From assembly GCA_009823505.1 (NCBI GenBank), contig VZQC01002907.1:2674665-2738664 (forward strand): a stretch of 64,000 nt of DNA. The letters are read 5' to 3'. Made by a program: the position numbers and the translations under genes. This DNA is from Rhizomys pruinosus (Eukaryota; Chordata; Mammalia; Rodentia; Spalacidae). This document shows positions 44,867 to 56,138 of this stretch, in pieces (within the stretch, counting starts at the first letter, position 1; each line of letters starts with the position of its first letter). The notes beneath the pieces were generated by a model. That model was not told the DNA's origin, ran no database searches, and was given only the letters and a program-made list of their open reading frames with translations.

Positions 44867-47800
44867 GGAGAGCAGGGCCCGGGAGAGCAGGGCACGGGAA
44901 AGCAGGGCACGGGAGAGCAGGGCACGGAGAGCAGGGCACGGAGAGCAGGGCACGGAGAGCAGGGCACGGAGAGCAGGGCACGGAGAGCAGGGCACGGAGA
45001 GCAGGGCACGGAGAGCAGGGCACGGAGAGCAGGGCACGGAGAGCAGGGCACGGAGAGCAGGGTACGGGAGAGCAGGGTACGGGAGAGCAGGGTACGGGAC
45101 GACAGGGCACGGGACAGCAGGGCACGGGAGAGCAGGGTACGGGAGAGCAGGGTACGGGAGAGCAGGGCACGGGACAGCAGGACACGGGACAGCAGGGTAC
45201 GGAGAGCAGGGCACGGGACAGCACGGCACGGGAGAGCAGGGCACAGGACAGCAGGGCACGGGAGAGCAGGGAACGGGACAGCAGGGCACGGGACAGCAGG
45301 ACACGGGACAGCAGGGTACGGAGAGCAGGGCACGGGACAGCACGGCACGGGAGAGCAGGGCACAGGACAGCAGGGCACGGGAGAGCAGGGCACGGAGAGC
45401 AGGGTACGGGAGAGCAGGGTACGGAGAGCAGGGTACGGGACGACAGGGCGGAACAGCAGAGAACGGGAGAGCAGGAGGGAGGGAGAGCAGGGGTTCGGGA
45501 GAGCAGGGTACGGGAGAGCAGGGCACGGGGACGAAGGGGCACGGGACGACAGGGCACAGGAGAGCAGGGTACGGGAGAGCAGGGTACGGGAGAGCAGGGT
45601 ACAGGAGAGCAGGGTACGGAGAGCAGGGTACGGAGAGCAGGGCACGGGACAGCACGGCACGGGAGAGCAGGGTACGGAGAGCAGGGTACGGGACAGCAGG
45701 ACACGGGAGAGCAGGGTACGGGAGAGCAGGGTACGGAGAGCAGGGCACGGGACAGCAGGGCACGGGAGAGCAGGGTACGGAGAGCAGGGTACGGAGAGCA
45801 GGGCACGGGACAGCAGGGCACGGGACAGCAGGGCACAGGAGAGCAGGGTACGGGAGAGCAGGGTAGGGGAGAGCAGGGCACGGGACAGCAGGGCACGGGA
45901 GAGCAGGGCACGGGAGAGCAGGGTACGGGAGAGCAGGGCACGGGAGAGCAGGGCACGGGACAGCAGGGCACGGGAGAGCAGGGCACGGGAGAGCAGGGCA
46001 CGGGAGAGCAGGGTACGGGACAGCAGGGCACGGGACAGCAGGGCACGGGACAGCAGGGTACGGAGAGCAGGGCACGGGACAGCAGGGCACGGGAGAGCAG
46101 GGCACGGGACAGCAGGGCACGGGAGAGCAGGGTACGGGACAGCAGGGCACGGGACAGCAGGACACGGGACAGCAGGGTACGGAGAGCAGGGTACGGGACA
46201 GCACGGCACGGGAGAGCAGGGCACAGGACAGCAGGGCACGGGAGAGCAGGGCACGGGACAGCAGGGCACGGGACAGCAGGGTACGGAGAGCAGGGCACGG
46301 GACAGCAGGGCACGGGAGAGCAGGGCACGGGACAGCAGGGCACGGGAGAGCAGGGCACGGGACAGCAGGGCACGGGAGAGCAGGGCACGGGAGAGCAGGG
46401 CACGGGAGAGCAGGGCACGGGACAGCAGGGCACGGGACAGCAGGGCACGGGACAGCAGGGTACGGAGAGCAGGGCACGGGACAGCACGGCACGGGAGAGC
46501 AGGGCACAGGACAGCAGGGCACGGGAGAGCAGGGAACGGGACAGCAGGGCACGGGACAGCAGGACACGGGACAGCAGGGTACGGAGAGCAGGGCACGGGA
46601 CAGCACGGCACGGGAGAGCAGGGCACAGGACAGCAGGGCACGGGAGAGCAGGGAACGGGACAGCAGGGCACGGGACAGCAGGACACGGGACAGCAGGGTA
46701 CGGAGAGCAGGGCACGGGAGAGCAGGGCACGGGAGCGCAGGGCACGGGGGAGGAGAGCAGGGCACGGAGCTCAGGGCCACAGGAGGAAGGGTCCGGGAGG
46801 AGAGCAGGGTACTGGAGGAGAGCAGGGTACGGAGGGCAGGGCACGGGAGAGCAGGGTACGGAGAGCAGGGCACGGGAGAGCAGGGTACGGGACAGCAGGG
46901 CACGGGAGAGCAGGGCACGGGACAGCAGGGCACGGGACAGCAGGGCACGGGAGAGCAGGGCACGGGAGAGCAGGGCACGGGACAGCAGGGCACGGGACAG
47001 CAGGGTACGGGACAGCAGGGCACGGGAGAGCAGGGCACGGGACAGCAGGGTACGGGAGAGCAGGGTACGGAGCGCAGGGTACGGGCGTAGCAGGGCGCGG
47101 GGAGGAGGGAGAGCAGGGCAGGGGAGAGCAGGGCACGGGACAGCACGGCACGGGAGAGCAGGGCACAGGACAGCAGGGCACGGGAGAGCAGGGAACGGGA
47201 CAGCAGGGCACGGGACAGCAGGACACGGGACAGCAGGGTACGGGACAGCAGGGCACGGGAGAGCAGGGCACGGGACAGCAGGGTACAGGACAGCAGGGTA
47301 CAGGACAGCAGGGCACGGGAGAGCAGGGCACGGGGGAGCAGGGCACGGGCACGGGACAGAGGGTACGGCGCGAGAGCCGGGCACGGTGGACAGCAGGGCA
47401 CGGGCGAGCAGGTCGGGAGAGCAGGGCACGGGAGAGCAGGGCACGGGAGAGCAGGGTACGGGAGAGCAGGGCACGGGAGAGCAGGGCACGGAGAGCAGGG
47501 CACGGAGAGCAGGGCACGGGAGAGCAGGGCACGGGACAGCAGGGCACGGGACAGCAGGGCACGGGAGAGCAGGGTACGGAGAGCAGGGCACGGGAGAGCA
47601 GGGCACGGGAGAGCAGGGCACGGGACAGCAGGGCACGGGAGAGCAGGGCACGGGAGAGCAGGGCACGGGAGAGCAGGGCACGGGACAGCAGGGCACGGGA
47701 GAGCAGGGCACGGGAGAGCAGGGTACGGGAGAGCAGGGCACGGAGAGCAGGGCATGGGAGAGCAGGGCACGGAGAGCAGGGCACGGGACAGCAGGGTATG

Positions 47801-47878
47801 GGAGAGCAGGGCACGGGACAGCAGGGCACGGGAGAGCAGGGCACGGGAGAGCAGGGTACGGAGAGCAGGGTACAGGAC
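44867..47878 (+). repeat. G-rich 14-15 bp minisatellite, 3 kb, with higher-order structure
   Basis: Roughly 200 tandem units of the type gggagagcagggcac, alternating with gacagcagggcac and gagcagggtacg variants. Units of 14 and 15 bp mix. A marker variant, agcacggcacggg, recurs at exact 119-bp spacing (45221/45340 and 46484/46603), showing a higher-order repeat of eight units. The plus strand, which is the Ccdc60 non-template strand, carries GGG runs every 3-6 bases. Unit lengths divisible by three leave very long open frames on both strands; these are not genes. The array lies in the intron between exons 5 and 6. Confidence 0.95.
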
Positions 47879-47879
47879 T

Positions 47880-49260
47880 ACTCCTGTTCCTCCCTCTCCT
47901 TTCAAATTAAAATCCATTCTGTGCATTCAAGGTCTGCAATATGATGCGATGGGGTCCATGCACACAGACCTGGAGGACTTTGTACTAAGTAAACTGCACT
48001 CCCTCTCTCTAACCAGAACCTTCGTTATAGGACACATGAAGTCCTAGGCCTGAGTCAGCTCTTCCTTTACAGATTGCTCTGTGGTCTACTGTATGAGCCA
48101 GGAACTGCACTAGATTTTGAAGCTTCGGCAAACAAAACAAATACATTTTGTTCTCATATATGTCCCTGGAACTTTCTGTGTCACGTATGGGCCCTTAGCC
48201 AGTCTGAGGAAGTCCATGACTTCTTTTGAGAAGAATGTCTTAGAGGCATACTACAAATTACAAAGGACGATAAAGCATGAACCACGGCACAGATGACTGT
48301 ATTACAGCCCAATTTAGAGCGTAGTCTTCCCTGAGCTGCTTCAGCCTTTAGCGGTATATCATAGAGCCAGACTTTAGCAGCAGGTCTAATAACCACTGTA
48401 ATTTTGGATTAGCATTGAGTGCAAATGATTCTGCAGATTATTTCCCACAATTTTCATATGATATGCAAATACCTGTGATCTCCACTTCAGTTACAGGCCA
48501 GTTAAAGATGAAGGTTTTTCTTCCATCTCCCTCCATGGACCCCCTTGAATTCTTCCCATTCTAAAGTACTGCTCGTGTAATAAAGGGTCAAACATTCCTT
48601 GAATAATCCAATAATTGGCCATAAAATCATGGCTATGAAAAGGATTCTGAAAGAGAATTGGGGAAGGAGAGAAGAATGTTTAGTATTTAATCTAAAGAAT
48701 AATCACCCTGTCCACCCAGTAGGGAAAGTGGAAATGGTGTTCAGGCAGAAGGAACAACATGAGCCAAAGGCCAGAGGACACTTAGAGGCACTAAGCAAAG
48801 ACCTCAATGAGGACCAGGGAAGGGGAGACTCAGGAAGGTCAAGGGGTCTTGGTAGTTAATTTGCCTATCACCAGCTAATGACACCATGTGCCTTACCTTC
48901 CACCTCCTCTCTGAGTCAGTATCAAAACTCTAGGAGAAAACTATTTGTAAGAAGGAGGTTGGAGCAGCATGGTCCTCTCAGTGATCCATCTGGAGCTGTC
49001 AGGGCAGATGGTTGCAATAATAGAGCAAGACCTTCTGGATATTATCATTGTGCCCCTGCATCATCTATCCAAGTAGAACAACACTTTTCCCCATCAGCTA
49101 TAAGGTTTAAAACTTCTAGGTCCAATTCCATAAGCTGTGAAAAGCAGAAGAAACCAGGACCTTTTTCCTATAGGAAGGGTTCTGAGAGATGGCTGGGTCT
49201 ACCTGCCAAAAGTTCCAAATGTCACAAGGCTAGAAAGGAAGGGTAAGCCACCCATCATGA
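47880..49260. other. Intronic stretch without recognised features
   Basis: Unique-looking sequence after the minisatellite; an octamer-like atatgcaaat lies near 48462. No phased exon. Confidence 0.45.
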
Positions 49261-49266
49261 GTAGTA

Positions 49267-49405
49267 AGTGGTGGTGCCTTTGATCCCAGCACTCGGGACA
49301 CAGAAGAGGGTAGATCTCTGGGTTTGGGGCCAGCCTGATCTGCACAGTGAGTTCCAGGCCAGCTAGGGCTAAAGGGAGACCCAGTCTCAAATAAATAAAT
49401 AAATA
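49267..49405 (+). mobile_element. B1 SINE
   Basis: gtggtggtgcctttgatccc through cccagtctcaaataaataaa. Confidence 0.92.
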
Positions 49406-49531
49406 AACTTTAAAAAAAGTGGTAAAATGGCCTTATCCCCTGGACCTCACAGGTCAAGTCAGTTCAATTATTTGGAAGAAACAGTGGGAGACAGGGTGGT
49501 AAACAGATACTTTAAAAATATACTCTGTGTG

Positions 49532-49815
49532 GGCTGGAGAGATGGCCTAGCGGTTAAGAGTGCCAACTGCTCTTGCAGAGGACCCAGGTTTAATCCCCAG
49601 CACCCACATGGCAGCTGAGAACCGTCTGTAACTCCAATTCCAGGAGAACTCCAGTTCCAGGGGAATCTGACACCCTCTTCTGACCTCCACGGCATTGCAC
49701 AACACGGGTGCACAAACCTACATGCAGACAGTACATTCATATACATACAAAAATAAATAAAATTTAAAAAATTAAAAATTATTTAAATACATATATATAT
49801 ATATATATATATACA
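49532..49815 (+). mobile_element. B2 SINE, 17-bp-duplication subfamily, (AT)n tail
   Basis: Complete B2 with target duplication tactctgtgtg at 49521-49531 and 49816-49826; the tail has grown an (AT)n run at 49790-49812. Confidence 0.93.
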
Positions 49816-49825
49816 TACTCTGTGT

Positions 49826-49973
49826 GCATTGTATGGTGCTGCACATCTTTAATCTCAGTAGTCAGGAAGCAGAGACAGGTGGATCTCTGAGTCAAGGTCA
49901 GACTGGTCTACATAGAGAATTCCAGGGAAAGCAAGACTACATAGGGAGATTCTGTCTCAAAAAAAAAAAAAAG
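49826..49973 (+). mobile_element. B1 SINE
   Basis: tatggtgctgcacatcttta through gattctgtctcaaaaaaa. Confidence 0.88.
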
Positions 49974-49980
49974 TACTCAG

Positions 49981-50065
49981 AGCTGAAATGGCTCAGTTTA
50001 TAAAAGTGATTTTCTTGCAAGCATGACACCATGAAATCTAACACCTACATAAAAATCTGAATTTG

Positions 50066-50108
<43 letters not shown>

Positions 50109-50290
50109 GTGCTGGAGACAAGGAGATCCCCGGATCCCATTGGCCAGCCAACCTAGCCGATCAGTGAGCTTCAGATTCAGTGAGATACCCATCTCAAAAC
50201 ATAAGATGGAAAGCAACAGAGGAATACACCTTATAAAAACCTCTAGCTCCACATGAACATATGCACACATGAACACACACACATACACAA
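49981..50290 (+). mobile_element. B4 SINE with internal (CA)n
   Basis: gctgaaatggctcagtttat head, (CA)n at 50068-50103, then gagatccccggatcccattg and a CA-rich end. Confidence 0.75.
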
Positions 50291-50294
50291 GAGT

Positions 50295-51045
50295 GCCACG
50301 TAAGTCACAAGTCACTAAAGGAGATCCTGGAAGAAGCCAGCAGGGAGAGGTGGCTCCGACCAGGCTGACCATCCCCCTCCAGGAAAATGGCCCAGCCAGA
50401 GTCATAAGATGGCACTGGGTGGGTCTAATCATCCATTTGTAGAAAGAGTCAGAGGGTTGATGAGTTGACTGATCACAGAGGAACTGATTGACAACTGTGC
50501 TTGACTCTCAGTCTAGCTCTGTGTCCAAGCACAGTAGCATGGGTGTCCAGCGCAAAAGGCTTGCTTAGAAAAGCACCTCCTAAATGGAGACATAGTCTGA
50601 GGTCAGGAACATGAAAAACAACGTGATGAGGAAGAGTCAGACAGACCTTTGCCACACATGCACTTGGCCTGTCTCATAAGTGGTGAGTACAGAGAGAAGG
50701 ACAAACCCATCCTCTGGAACAAGAGGCCAAACATAATACAAAAGAAGCTGAGATCTGGAAGGCACGTCATCCTGACACTCACGGCAGAGACAGAGATCAG
50801 AGCTGAGAGACTTGGCATGCAGAGCTTGCTACAAACAAGATAAGATTTGAGTTTGTGAGAGAGGAACAAGAAGAGCACTCTGGGCAGGAGCCAAGGCCAA
50901 AAGCTTTGAGCTAAAGTACATTGTGCCCCGGATGCCCAGATTGGAGTCACCTCCCATACCTGAGTCCTGGGGTTCAGCACATGCCATGTGGCTCCAGAGG
51001 CACCTGTAATGAAAAGCGACTCCAAATTGTCCCTTGGTGTTTCAG
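50295..51045. other. Intronic stretch before exon 6
   Basis: No repeats recognised. Open frames exist on both strands without splice support. Confidence 0.45.
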
Positions 51046-51108
51046 TGAGAGATGCAGCACCACAAGCGGAGAGAGCCACACCCAAGTGATCCAGAAGAAG
51101 TCCAAAGG
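51046..51108 (+). CDS. Ccdc60: Ccdc60 window exon 6
   Basis: The acceptor AG is at 51044-51045 (ttggtgtttcag) and the donor gtaagt starts at 51109. At 63 nt this is the smallest exon found. It finishes a Ser codon, encodes ERCSTTSGESHTQVIQKKSK (residues 198-217) and leaves two bases (gg) of a Gly codon. It is polar, Ser/Thr-rich and ends in a basic cluster. Other frames here are also open, so the choice rests on the phase match to exon 5 (needs one base) and exon 7 (supplies one base). It is separated from exon 5 by the 3-kb G-rich minisatellite. Confidence 0.85.
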
Positions 51109-51299
51109 GTAAGTAGTGTGAAAGGTGGGCGAGAGACAGACCTCACCATGGTGACTGCATCCTGTCTCCCAGGGGTAGGAAAGGCCCAGTACAGAGGAGA
51201 CTCCCCAGATACAAAGGCAGCGAGGAGGGACAAGGGATCCTCCAGGTCCAGGGTTTCATAGCAAGACGATGAGCAGCATTGCAGACAATGGCAGGAATT

Positions 51300-51500
51300 C
51301 CATCCATGGTGCTAGGCACTGTGAGCTGTCTTCTCTATTCATGGCCTTGCTTATTCTTCAAGACCAATCCTGCAAGACAGGAGCATTACCTCATTCTACA
51401 GAGGAACAGGCTGAGATTTGCAATTTGGCTACGTGGAAAGTCTTGCCCAAGGCCACACAGCTAAGAGGGATAAAGCTAGAGTTCAAGCCTGAATATCCAG
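51300..51500 (-). mobile_element. MIR relic
   Basis: Clear inverse MIR core: ctacagaggaacaggctgag then ttgcccaaggccacacagct. Confidence 0.8.
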
Positions 51501-51781
51501 CAGCCAGTTCCACTCGCTGTCCTTTATATTTACTAGGCCTGCCCCAAGGGGCAGCCATCTTACTGTGGGCTCATTTCTGAGCCCTAAGACACCAGCCTGA
51601 TACTGATAGGAGGATCTGTCCTTCCAACCTCCAGAGGGGATTCTGAGGGAGGTTCCAAGTGAAGTTGAGCACAAGCAGTCCCTACTTCAGGGCATCTTAG
51701 GTCCAGGGAGGCCAATGCATGAGGCTACCAAAGTTGTCCATCGGGCTCCATTCCCCAAGCCTTTATCATCTCTGTCTACAG

Positions 51782-51904
51782 CCATGCTAACTGCGACATC
51801 ATCCACTGCAAGAGTGGTGCGTGCAGTACCATGCGGGCCAAGTTTTACAGCATTGCCCAGGAGGCTGGCTTCTGCCTACAAGATAAGATAGAAATCCTCA
51901 TGAA
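51782..51904 (+). CDS. Ccdc60: Ccdc60 window exon 7
   Basis: The acceptor AG is at 51780-51781 (ctctgtctacag) and the donor gtaagt starts at 51905. The 123-nt exon completes a Gly codon, encodes HANCDIIHCKSGACSTMRAK followed by FYSIAQEAGFCLQDKIEILM (residues 219-258), and leaves two bases of a Lys codon. The first half holds three cysteines and two histidines, but their spacing does not match a zinc-finger pattern I know. The second half, from MRAKFYS, is well ordered in composition and begins the conserved C-terminal helical region of the protein. Confidence 0.93.
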
Positions 51905-52514
51905 GTAAGTGCACGTGCATATGGGAACCTAATGGTTGGGCAATCCGGGAAGTTCTCTCTAAGGAGAGAGCACTGGGATCACCCTGAAAGATGAAGAGAA
52001 ATTAGGAATGTGGTAGAAGAATGTTGCATTGCAGGAGGCAGGGACTGTGCATTCAAACTGTCACAGCAGGAAGGAACCAGAATGGGCCTGAGAAAGATCT
52101 GGAGAGTTGCATGGTGCATGGTCACAATGTCACAGGTGGAGTTCGGTGTTAAGATCGCCAGAGGCCACTAGGATCCTGTGTCTTGTTTACTGGAAAGCCA
52201 ACTGCTGCTCTCTCCCTTCTACATACAGCTTACGCCCTGACTGAAGTGGCTGTGCACCCCAGGGATCTCTCCCATCCCATCAGGGTTGCCAGGTCATTAT
52301 TTAAACTCTTCTTCTTAGAGCACAGAGTTTTGGAATCTCTGACCCTTCCTGTTTGGAGTTCTCAATCTATGGAGACTGACAAGAACATGGGGCTCTACCA
52401 CACAGGGCAATGAGGGAGAGCAGCAGGCAGAGGCCTAAGGGAATACAGGCACTTAGTGCCCTTCTTGGTCTGCCTTTCTAGGGAAAACATTTTCAGGTTA
52501 ATGATAATAGATGC
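51905..52514. other. Intronic stretch without recognised features
   Basis: Nothing recognisable between exon 7 and the MIR. Confidence 0.5.
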
Positions 52515-52740
52515 TATTTCCAGGGCAGTATATTAGGCAATGTGCTCCAGAGAACTGTGTACCACCACTGGGTATAAAAGCTTTACATTTATGTATCGTT
52601 TACTCTTTGCAACAATCCCATGGGAGAAAGGAGCAGTATTAGACCCCCTTTATAGAAGATGAAGAGTATTCAGAGGAGTCTCTCATCAAATGTCCTGTAA
52701 GTAGCCAGGCAGTAAAGGTAGAATTCAAACCCCAAACAAT
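52515..52740 (-). mobile_element. MIR relic
   Basis: Inverse MIR with ttgcaacaatcccatgggag and agtagccaggcagtaaaggt. Confidence 0.65.
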
Positions 52741-52923
52741 CCTGCTAGGAAATTAAGAGATGAGGGAGCCCCAAGAAAAAGAAAAGTCCCCGAGACCAGA
52801 AAGGGAAGAGCCAGTTGTCCATTGTGAGTTGTGGCTGGCTCTCTGGATGCTTGCAAGGTGATCAGAGAGCTAGAGAGGGCCAGATCACAAAAGGCCTCAG
52901 GAGCTCACCAGTAGAAATGGAAG

Positions 52924-53164
52924 TCTGGGGGCTGGAAAGATGGCTCAGCAGTTAAGAGCACTGACCGCTCTTGCAGAGGATCTGGGTTCGATTCCCAGCA
53001 CCCACATGGCAGCTAAGAACCTTTAAGCCTGGCATGGTGGCACATGCCTTTAATCCTAGTGCTTAGGAGGCAGAGGCAGGCAGGTCTCTGGGAGTTCAAG
53101 GCCAGCCTGGTCTACAGAGTGAGTTTCAGGCCAGCTGGGGCTATAGGGAGACCCGGTCTCAAAA

Positions 53165-53243
<79 letters not shown>

Positions 53244-53244
53244 A
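52924..53244 (+). mobile_element. B2-head/B1 dimeric SINE with an (AAAT)n tail (locus d)
   Basis: The B2 head runs to gctaagaacc and is joined through tttaagcc to tggcatggtggcacatgcc of B1, followed by an (AAAT)n tail from about 53161. The target duplication tagaaatggaag at 52912-52923 and 53245-53256 spans both modules and the tail. Confidence 0.87.
53161..53244. repeat. (AAAT)n microsatellite in the SINE tail
   Basis: About 21 near-perfect AAAT units grown from the A-rich tail of the dimeric SINE. Confidence 0.95.
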
Positions 53245-53410
53245 TAGAAATGGAAGCTTATCTCAAAGACTATGTTTTTTTAGCAAAAGCATAAAATTCT
53301 GGGCACAGTGATGAAGTTGGAAAGCATAGGAACAAAATAATCTGGAACCTTGAAAGACAACTTGCCCAATGAGGTTTATTCTGTGTAAAATAAAAAGGTA
53401 TTGGTCTTGG

Positions 53411-53639
53411 GCTGGAGGGATGGCCTAGCAGTTATGAGTGCTGACCGCTCTTGCAGAGGACCTGGGTTCGATCCCCAGCACCCACATGGCGGCCGAGAAC
53501 CATCTGAAACTCCAATTCCAGGAGAACTCCAGTTCCAGGGGAATCCAACACCCTCTTCTGACCTCTGCAGCATTGCACAAAACGGGTGCCCAGACCTACA
53601 TGCAGACAATACATTGATACACATAAATTAAATAAATAG
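53411..53639 (+). mobile_element. B2 SINE, 17-bp-duplication subfamily (young)
   Basis: Perfect 17-bp target duplication aaaggtattggtcttgg at 53394-53410 and 53640-53656 encloses a complete B2 with the duplicated middle. Confidence 0.96.
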
Positions 53640-53749
53640 AAAGGTATTGGTCTTGGCCATTGTACATGGGACGTTGGCATGGACATATTTAGAATATAAA
53701 TTCTCCTTGGAGAATTTGTACAAAATGATGAGTCAGGAAAAAAAGAAAC

Positions 53750-53870
53750 AACATGAGTTAAGCATCTGCTGTGTGCAGAGCAATAAAGTCAACACATTGT
53801 ATACATAATTAAATCATCACCTCTGAGAGGTAGGAATCATGACTGCATTCTACAAGTAAAAAAAAAAAAT
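53750..53870 (-). mobile_element. MIR fragment
   Basis: agcatctgctgtgtgcagag then tgagaggtaggaatcatgac. Confidence 0.6.
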
Positions 53871-54123
53871 CTGTGTGCACAGAAGTAGGAAGAGAATGAG
53901 GAGGGGGTAATAAAAGAAGGCAAGTTTAGCAAGAAGCGTCCTTTCAGCACCTTGGGGAGAGCTACATCCTCTTGCAGTAAGAGCCAAATCATAGTTTATA
54001 TCCTAACAAGGGCCCCATGAAGGAAAAGGTGATTAAAGGAGGTCGCAAAGGGCAGGTAGGCTGGTCAGAGGAGGGGGATCTGCATCTCTGACTCCTCTCC
54101 CTCTTTTTCACACAACTTCATAG

Positions 54124-54255
54124 GCGCCAAGAAGAAAGGAGTCTTCAGAAGTTCCATGCTTTTAAACTCGTCTCAAATTTCCAAAAGGATATAGCAAAGA
54201 TGAGACATCGGATCACCACAGTGAAGGGAGATGCAGACAAAACTGCAGACCACTG
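54124..54255 (+). CDS. Ccdc60: Ccdc60 window exon 8 (coiled-coil-like)
   Basis: The acceptor AG is at 54122-54123 (acttcatag) and the donor gtaaga starts at 54256. The 132-nt exon completes Lys259, then reads RQEERSLQKFHAFKLVSNFQ and KDIAKMRHRITTVKGDADKT to ADH (residues 260-302), leaving two bases of a Trp codon. The dense mix of Lys, Arg, Glu and Gln with regularly spaced hydrophobics (F, L, V, I, M) is what a coiled-coil predictor would be expected to score. It gives the best in-window support for the coiled-coil name of the protein. Confidence 0.94.
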
Positions 54256-54389
54256 GTAAGAGCTGCAGAACAGGACGGGGCTGGGTGAACAGCAGAGGAT
54301 ACTAGGGACTGACAATTAAAAATCACTGTGAACCAGGTGACTAATGGGTGGCATTAAAAATGCCATCCATTAAAAATGGATATTTATTT

Positions 54390-54545
54390 CATTCTTGCTC
54401 CAAATACTGAAGGGTGCCTAGTAAACCCCAATTTCAAACACAAGGAAACTGAGGCTCAAAGAAGTCAATTCAATTGTCCAAGGCCATATGACTCGTAAGT
54501 GATGAATTTAGGCTATGAGCCCTGTCTGCCTGCAATCAGCATATT
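54390..54545 (-). mobile_element. MIR fragment
   Basis: acaaggaaactgaggctcaa then tgtccaaggccatatgactc. Confidence 0.75.
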
Positions 54546-55310
54546 CACTTGTGATATCAAATTGGAGTCTGAGGTGCCATATGTCATAAACCAAATCTGA
54601 CGAGTGTCAATAAGATGAGAAGAATACAGAACTGGACCTAGAATCCACCCATGATATTATTAATGTGAAACAGGGCTTGCAAGGAGGACCCTGAGTTTTA
54701 ACAGAGATGTGGGGCCCTTCACACCGACTCATACTTCCCAGCCCATCACTCTCATAAGCACCACCTATCCCCAGAGATGCATGAGGCTCCCGAGGCTGCC
54801 CTCATGAAAGGGGGAAAGATGAGTCTTCTGCAAAGCCTCTTCTGTCATCTGGAGGGAAGTGAAAGGGTTGTGAACAGAGTAACATGAAGGTGTGAGAGTG
54901 GGGAATTCGTGTAGATCCTCCCATGGTGGGGGGATCCCACATCTCTCATGGTATAACTTTCAGTATCATTATGGGGAAGCAAGTACCCCCCATAGTGACA
55001 TTAGAATCAAGTCAAATGAACCACAGCTTACTAACAGTGATGCTGAGTTGAAGCTCTATATTCACTCAGATATTCATTCATGCTTTTAAGGAATAATTAC
55101 TCAGTACCTACTATAAGTTAGACACAATTAGCTCTGTACTCCATGCTGACCAACTCAGCCAAAGTTCATGTTCTCATGGAGGTTTCATTATATGAATGAA
55201 TGAATAAATAAGTGTGTATCATAAATATAAAGATAAGTAGCCTGGAATGTTTGGCATATGAAGTTGTTCTTCACATTTTCCCAGTGGGTACATATGTGAT
55301 AGGGTACTGC
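54546..55310. other. Intronic stretch without recognised features
   Basis: Apparently unique, AT-rich; no phased exon. Confidence 0.5.
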
Positions 55311-55314
55311 ACTT

Positions 55315-55324
55315 TTTATTATCA

Positions 55325-55370
<46 letters not shown>

Positions 55371-55516
55371 ACAAGAGAGGGAGAAAGATGGGTTGTACGT
55401 GTGGAGGTCAACTTACAGTCAGTTCTAACCCACCTTCGTGTGGGCTCTGGGGATCAAACTCAAGTTGTCAGGTTTGCACAGCAAGCACTTTACCTGCTGA
55501 GCCATCAGGCTGGCCC
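55315..55516 (-). mobile_element. B3 SINE with a (GT)n(GA)n tail
   Basis: Minus-strand B3 (gggctctggggatcaaactc, cctgctgagccatcaggctg) whose tail on plus is a compound GT/GA repeat at 55325-55370. Confidence 0.85.
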
Positions 55517-56138
55517 TGACAGCACTTTTTTTAAGATATCTTCTTCCTTAACAAGCCCTGACTATATAATTAAAGGTAGGTTAGCCCAAGATCGGTTAGA
55601 ACCCATGCATTCCTACCATCTCAATAATGCAATCTCTTTCATAACATTTAAGAACCCAACCTGTGGCCTGAGCTTATTATCATGGAGATGGAAAAGGAAC
55701 ATACCATCCTCGTCCTCATCACTACCATCATCATCACTGTCATTGTCATCTGGAAGACAGGTCTATGTCCATCCTGCCTAACAGTCAGAAGAGAAGCTCT
55801 GGAACTCAGGGCCTCTCCCCTTTTGTTTTCTGGCTTTTTACATTATCTGCTTGATAGGAAAACGATTCTGTAAATGGATCCTTTGAAAGCATTCCATTGC
55901 CTTGTTTGCTAATGAAACACAAGTCAGGCTCTGCATTTTCCTAACCCTAAAAACACAGACTTGCCTCATCTTCGAACCTACAAAAACTGGGTGTAGCAGA
56001 AAGCCCCGCCCCTGACACACAGAGCCTCGTGCTGCCCCGAACATATCCCATGAGTAGTAGAAAAACAAAGAGGACCCAAGGAGCCCTAAATCCCATCCCA
56101 GGAACTTCCTAACTGATTCTGTCCTCTTGGAATTGAAG
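55517..56138. other. Intronic stretch before exon 9
   Basis: A short (atcatc)-type run near 55709-55750; otherwise nothing recognised. Confidence 0.45.

Noticed and set aside
44503..47944. Open frames of 350-1037 codons on both strands in the minisatellite
   Set aside because: They arise because 15-bp units are divisible by three and lack stops. Products are simple repeats (for example GEQGT or CPALP types) in several frames at once, with no start or splice context.
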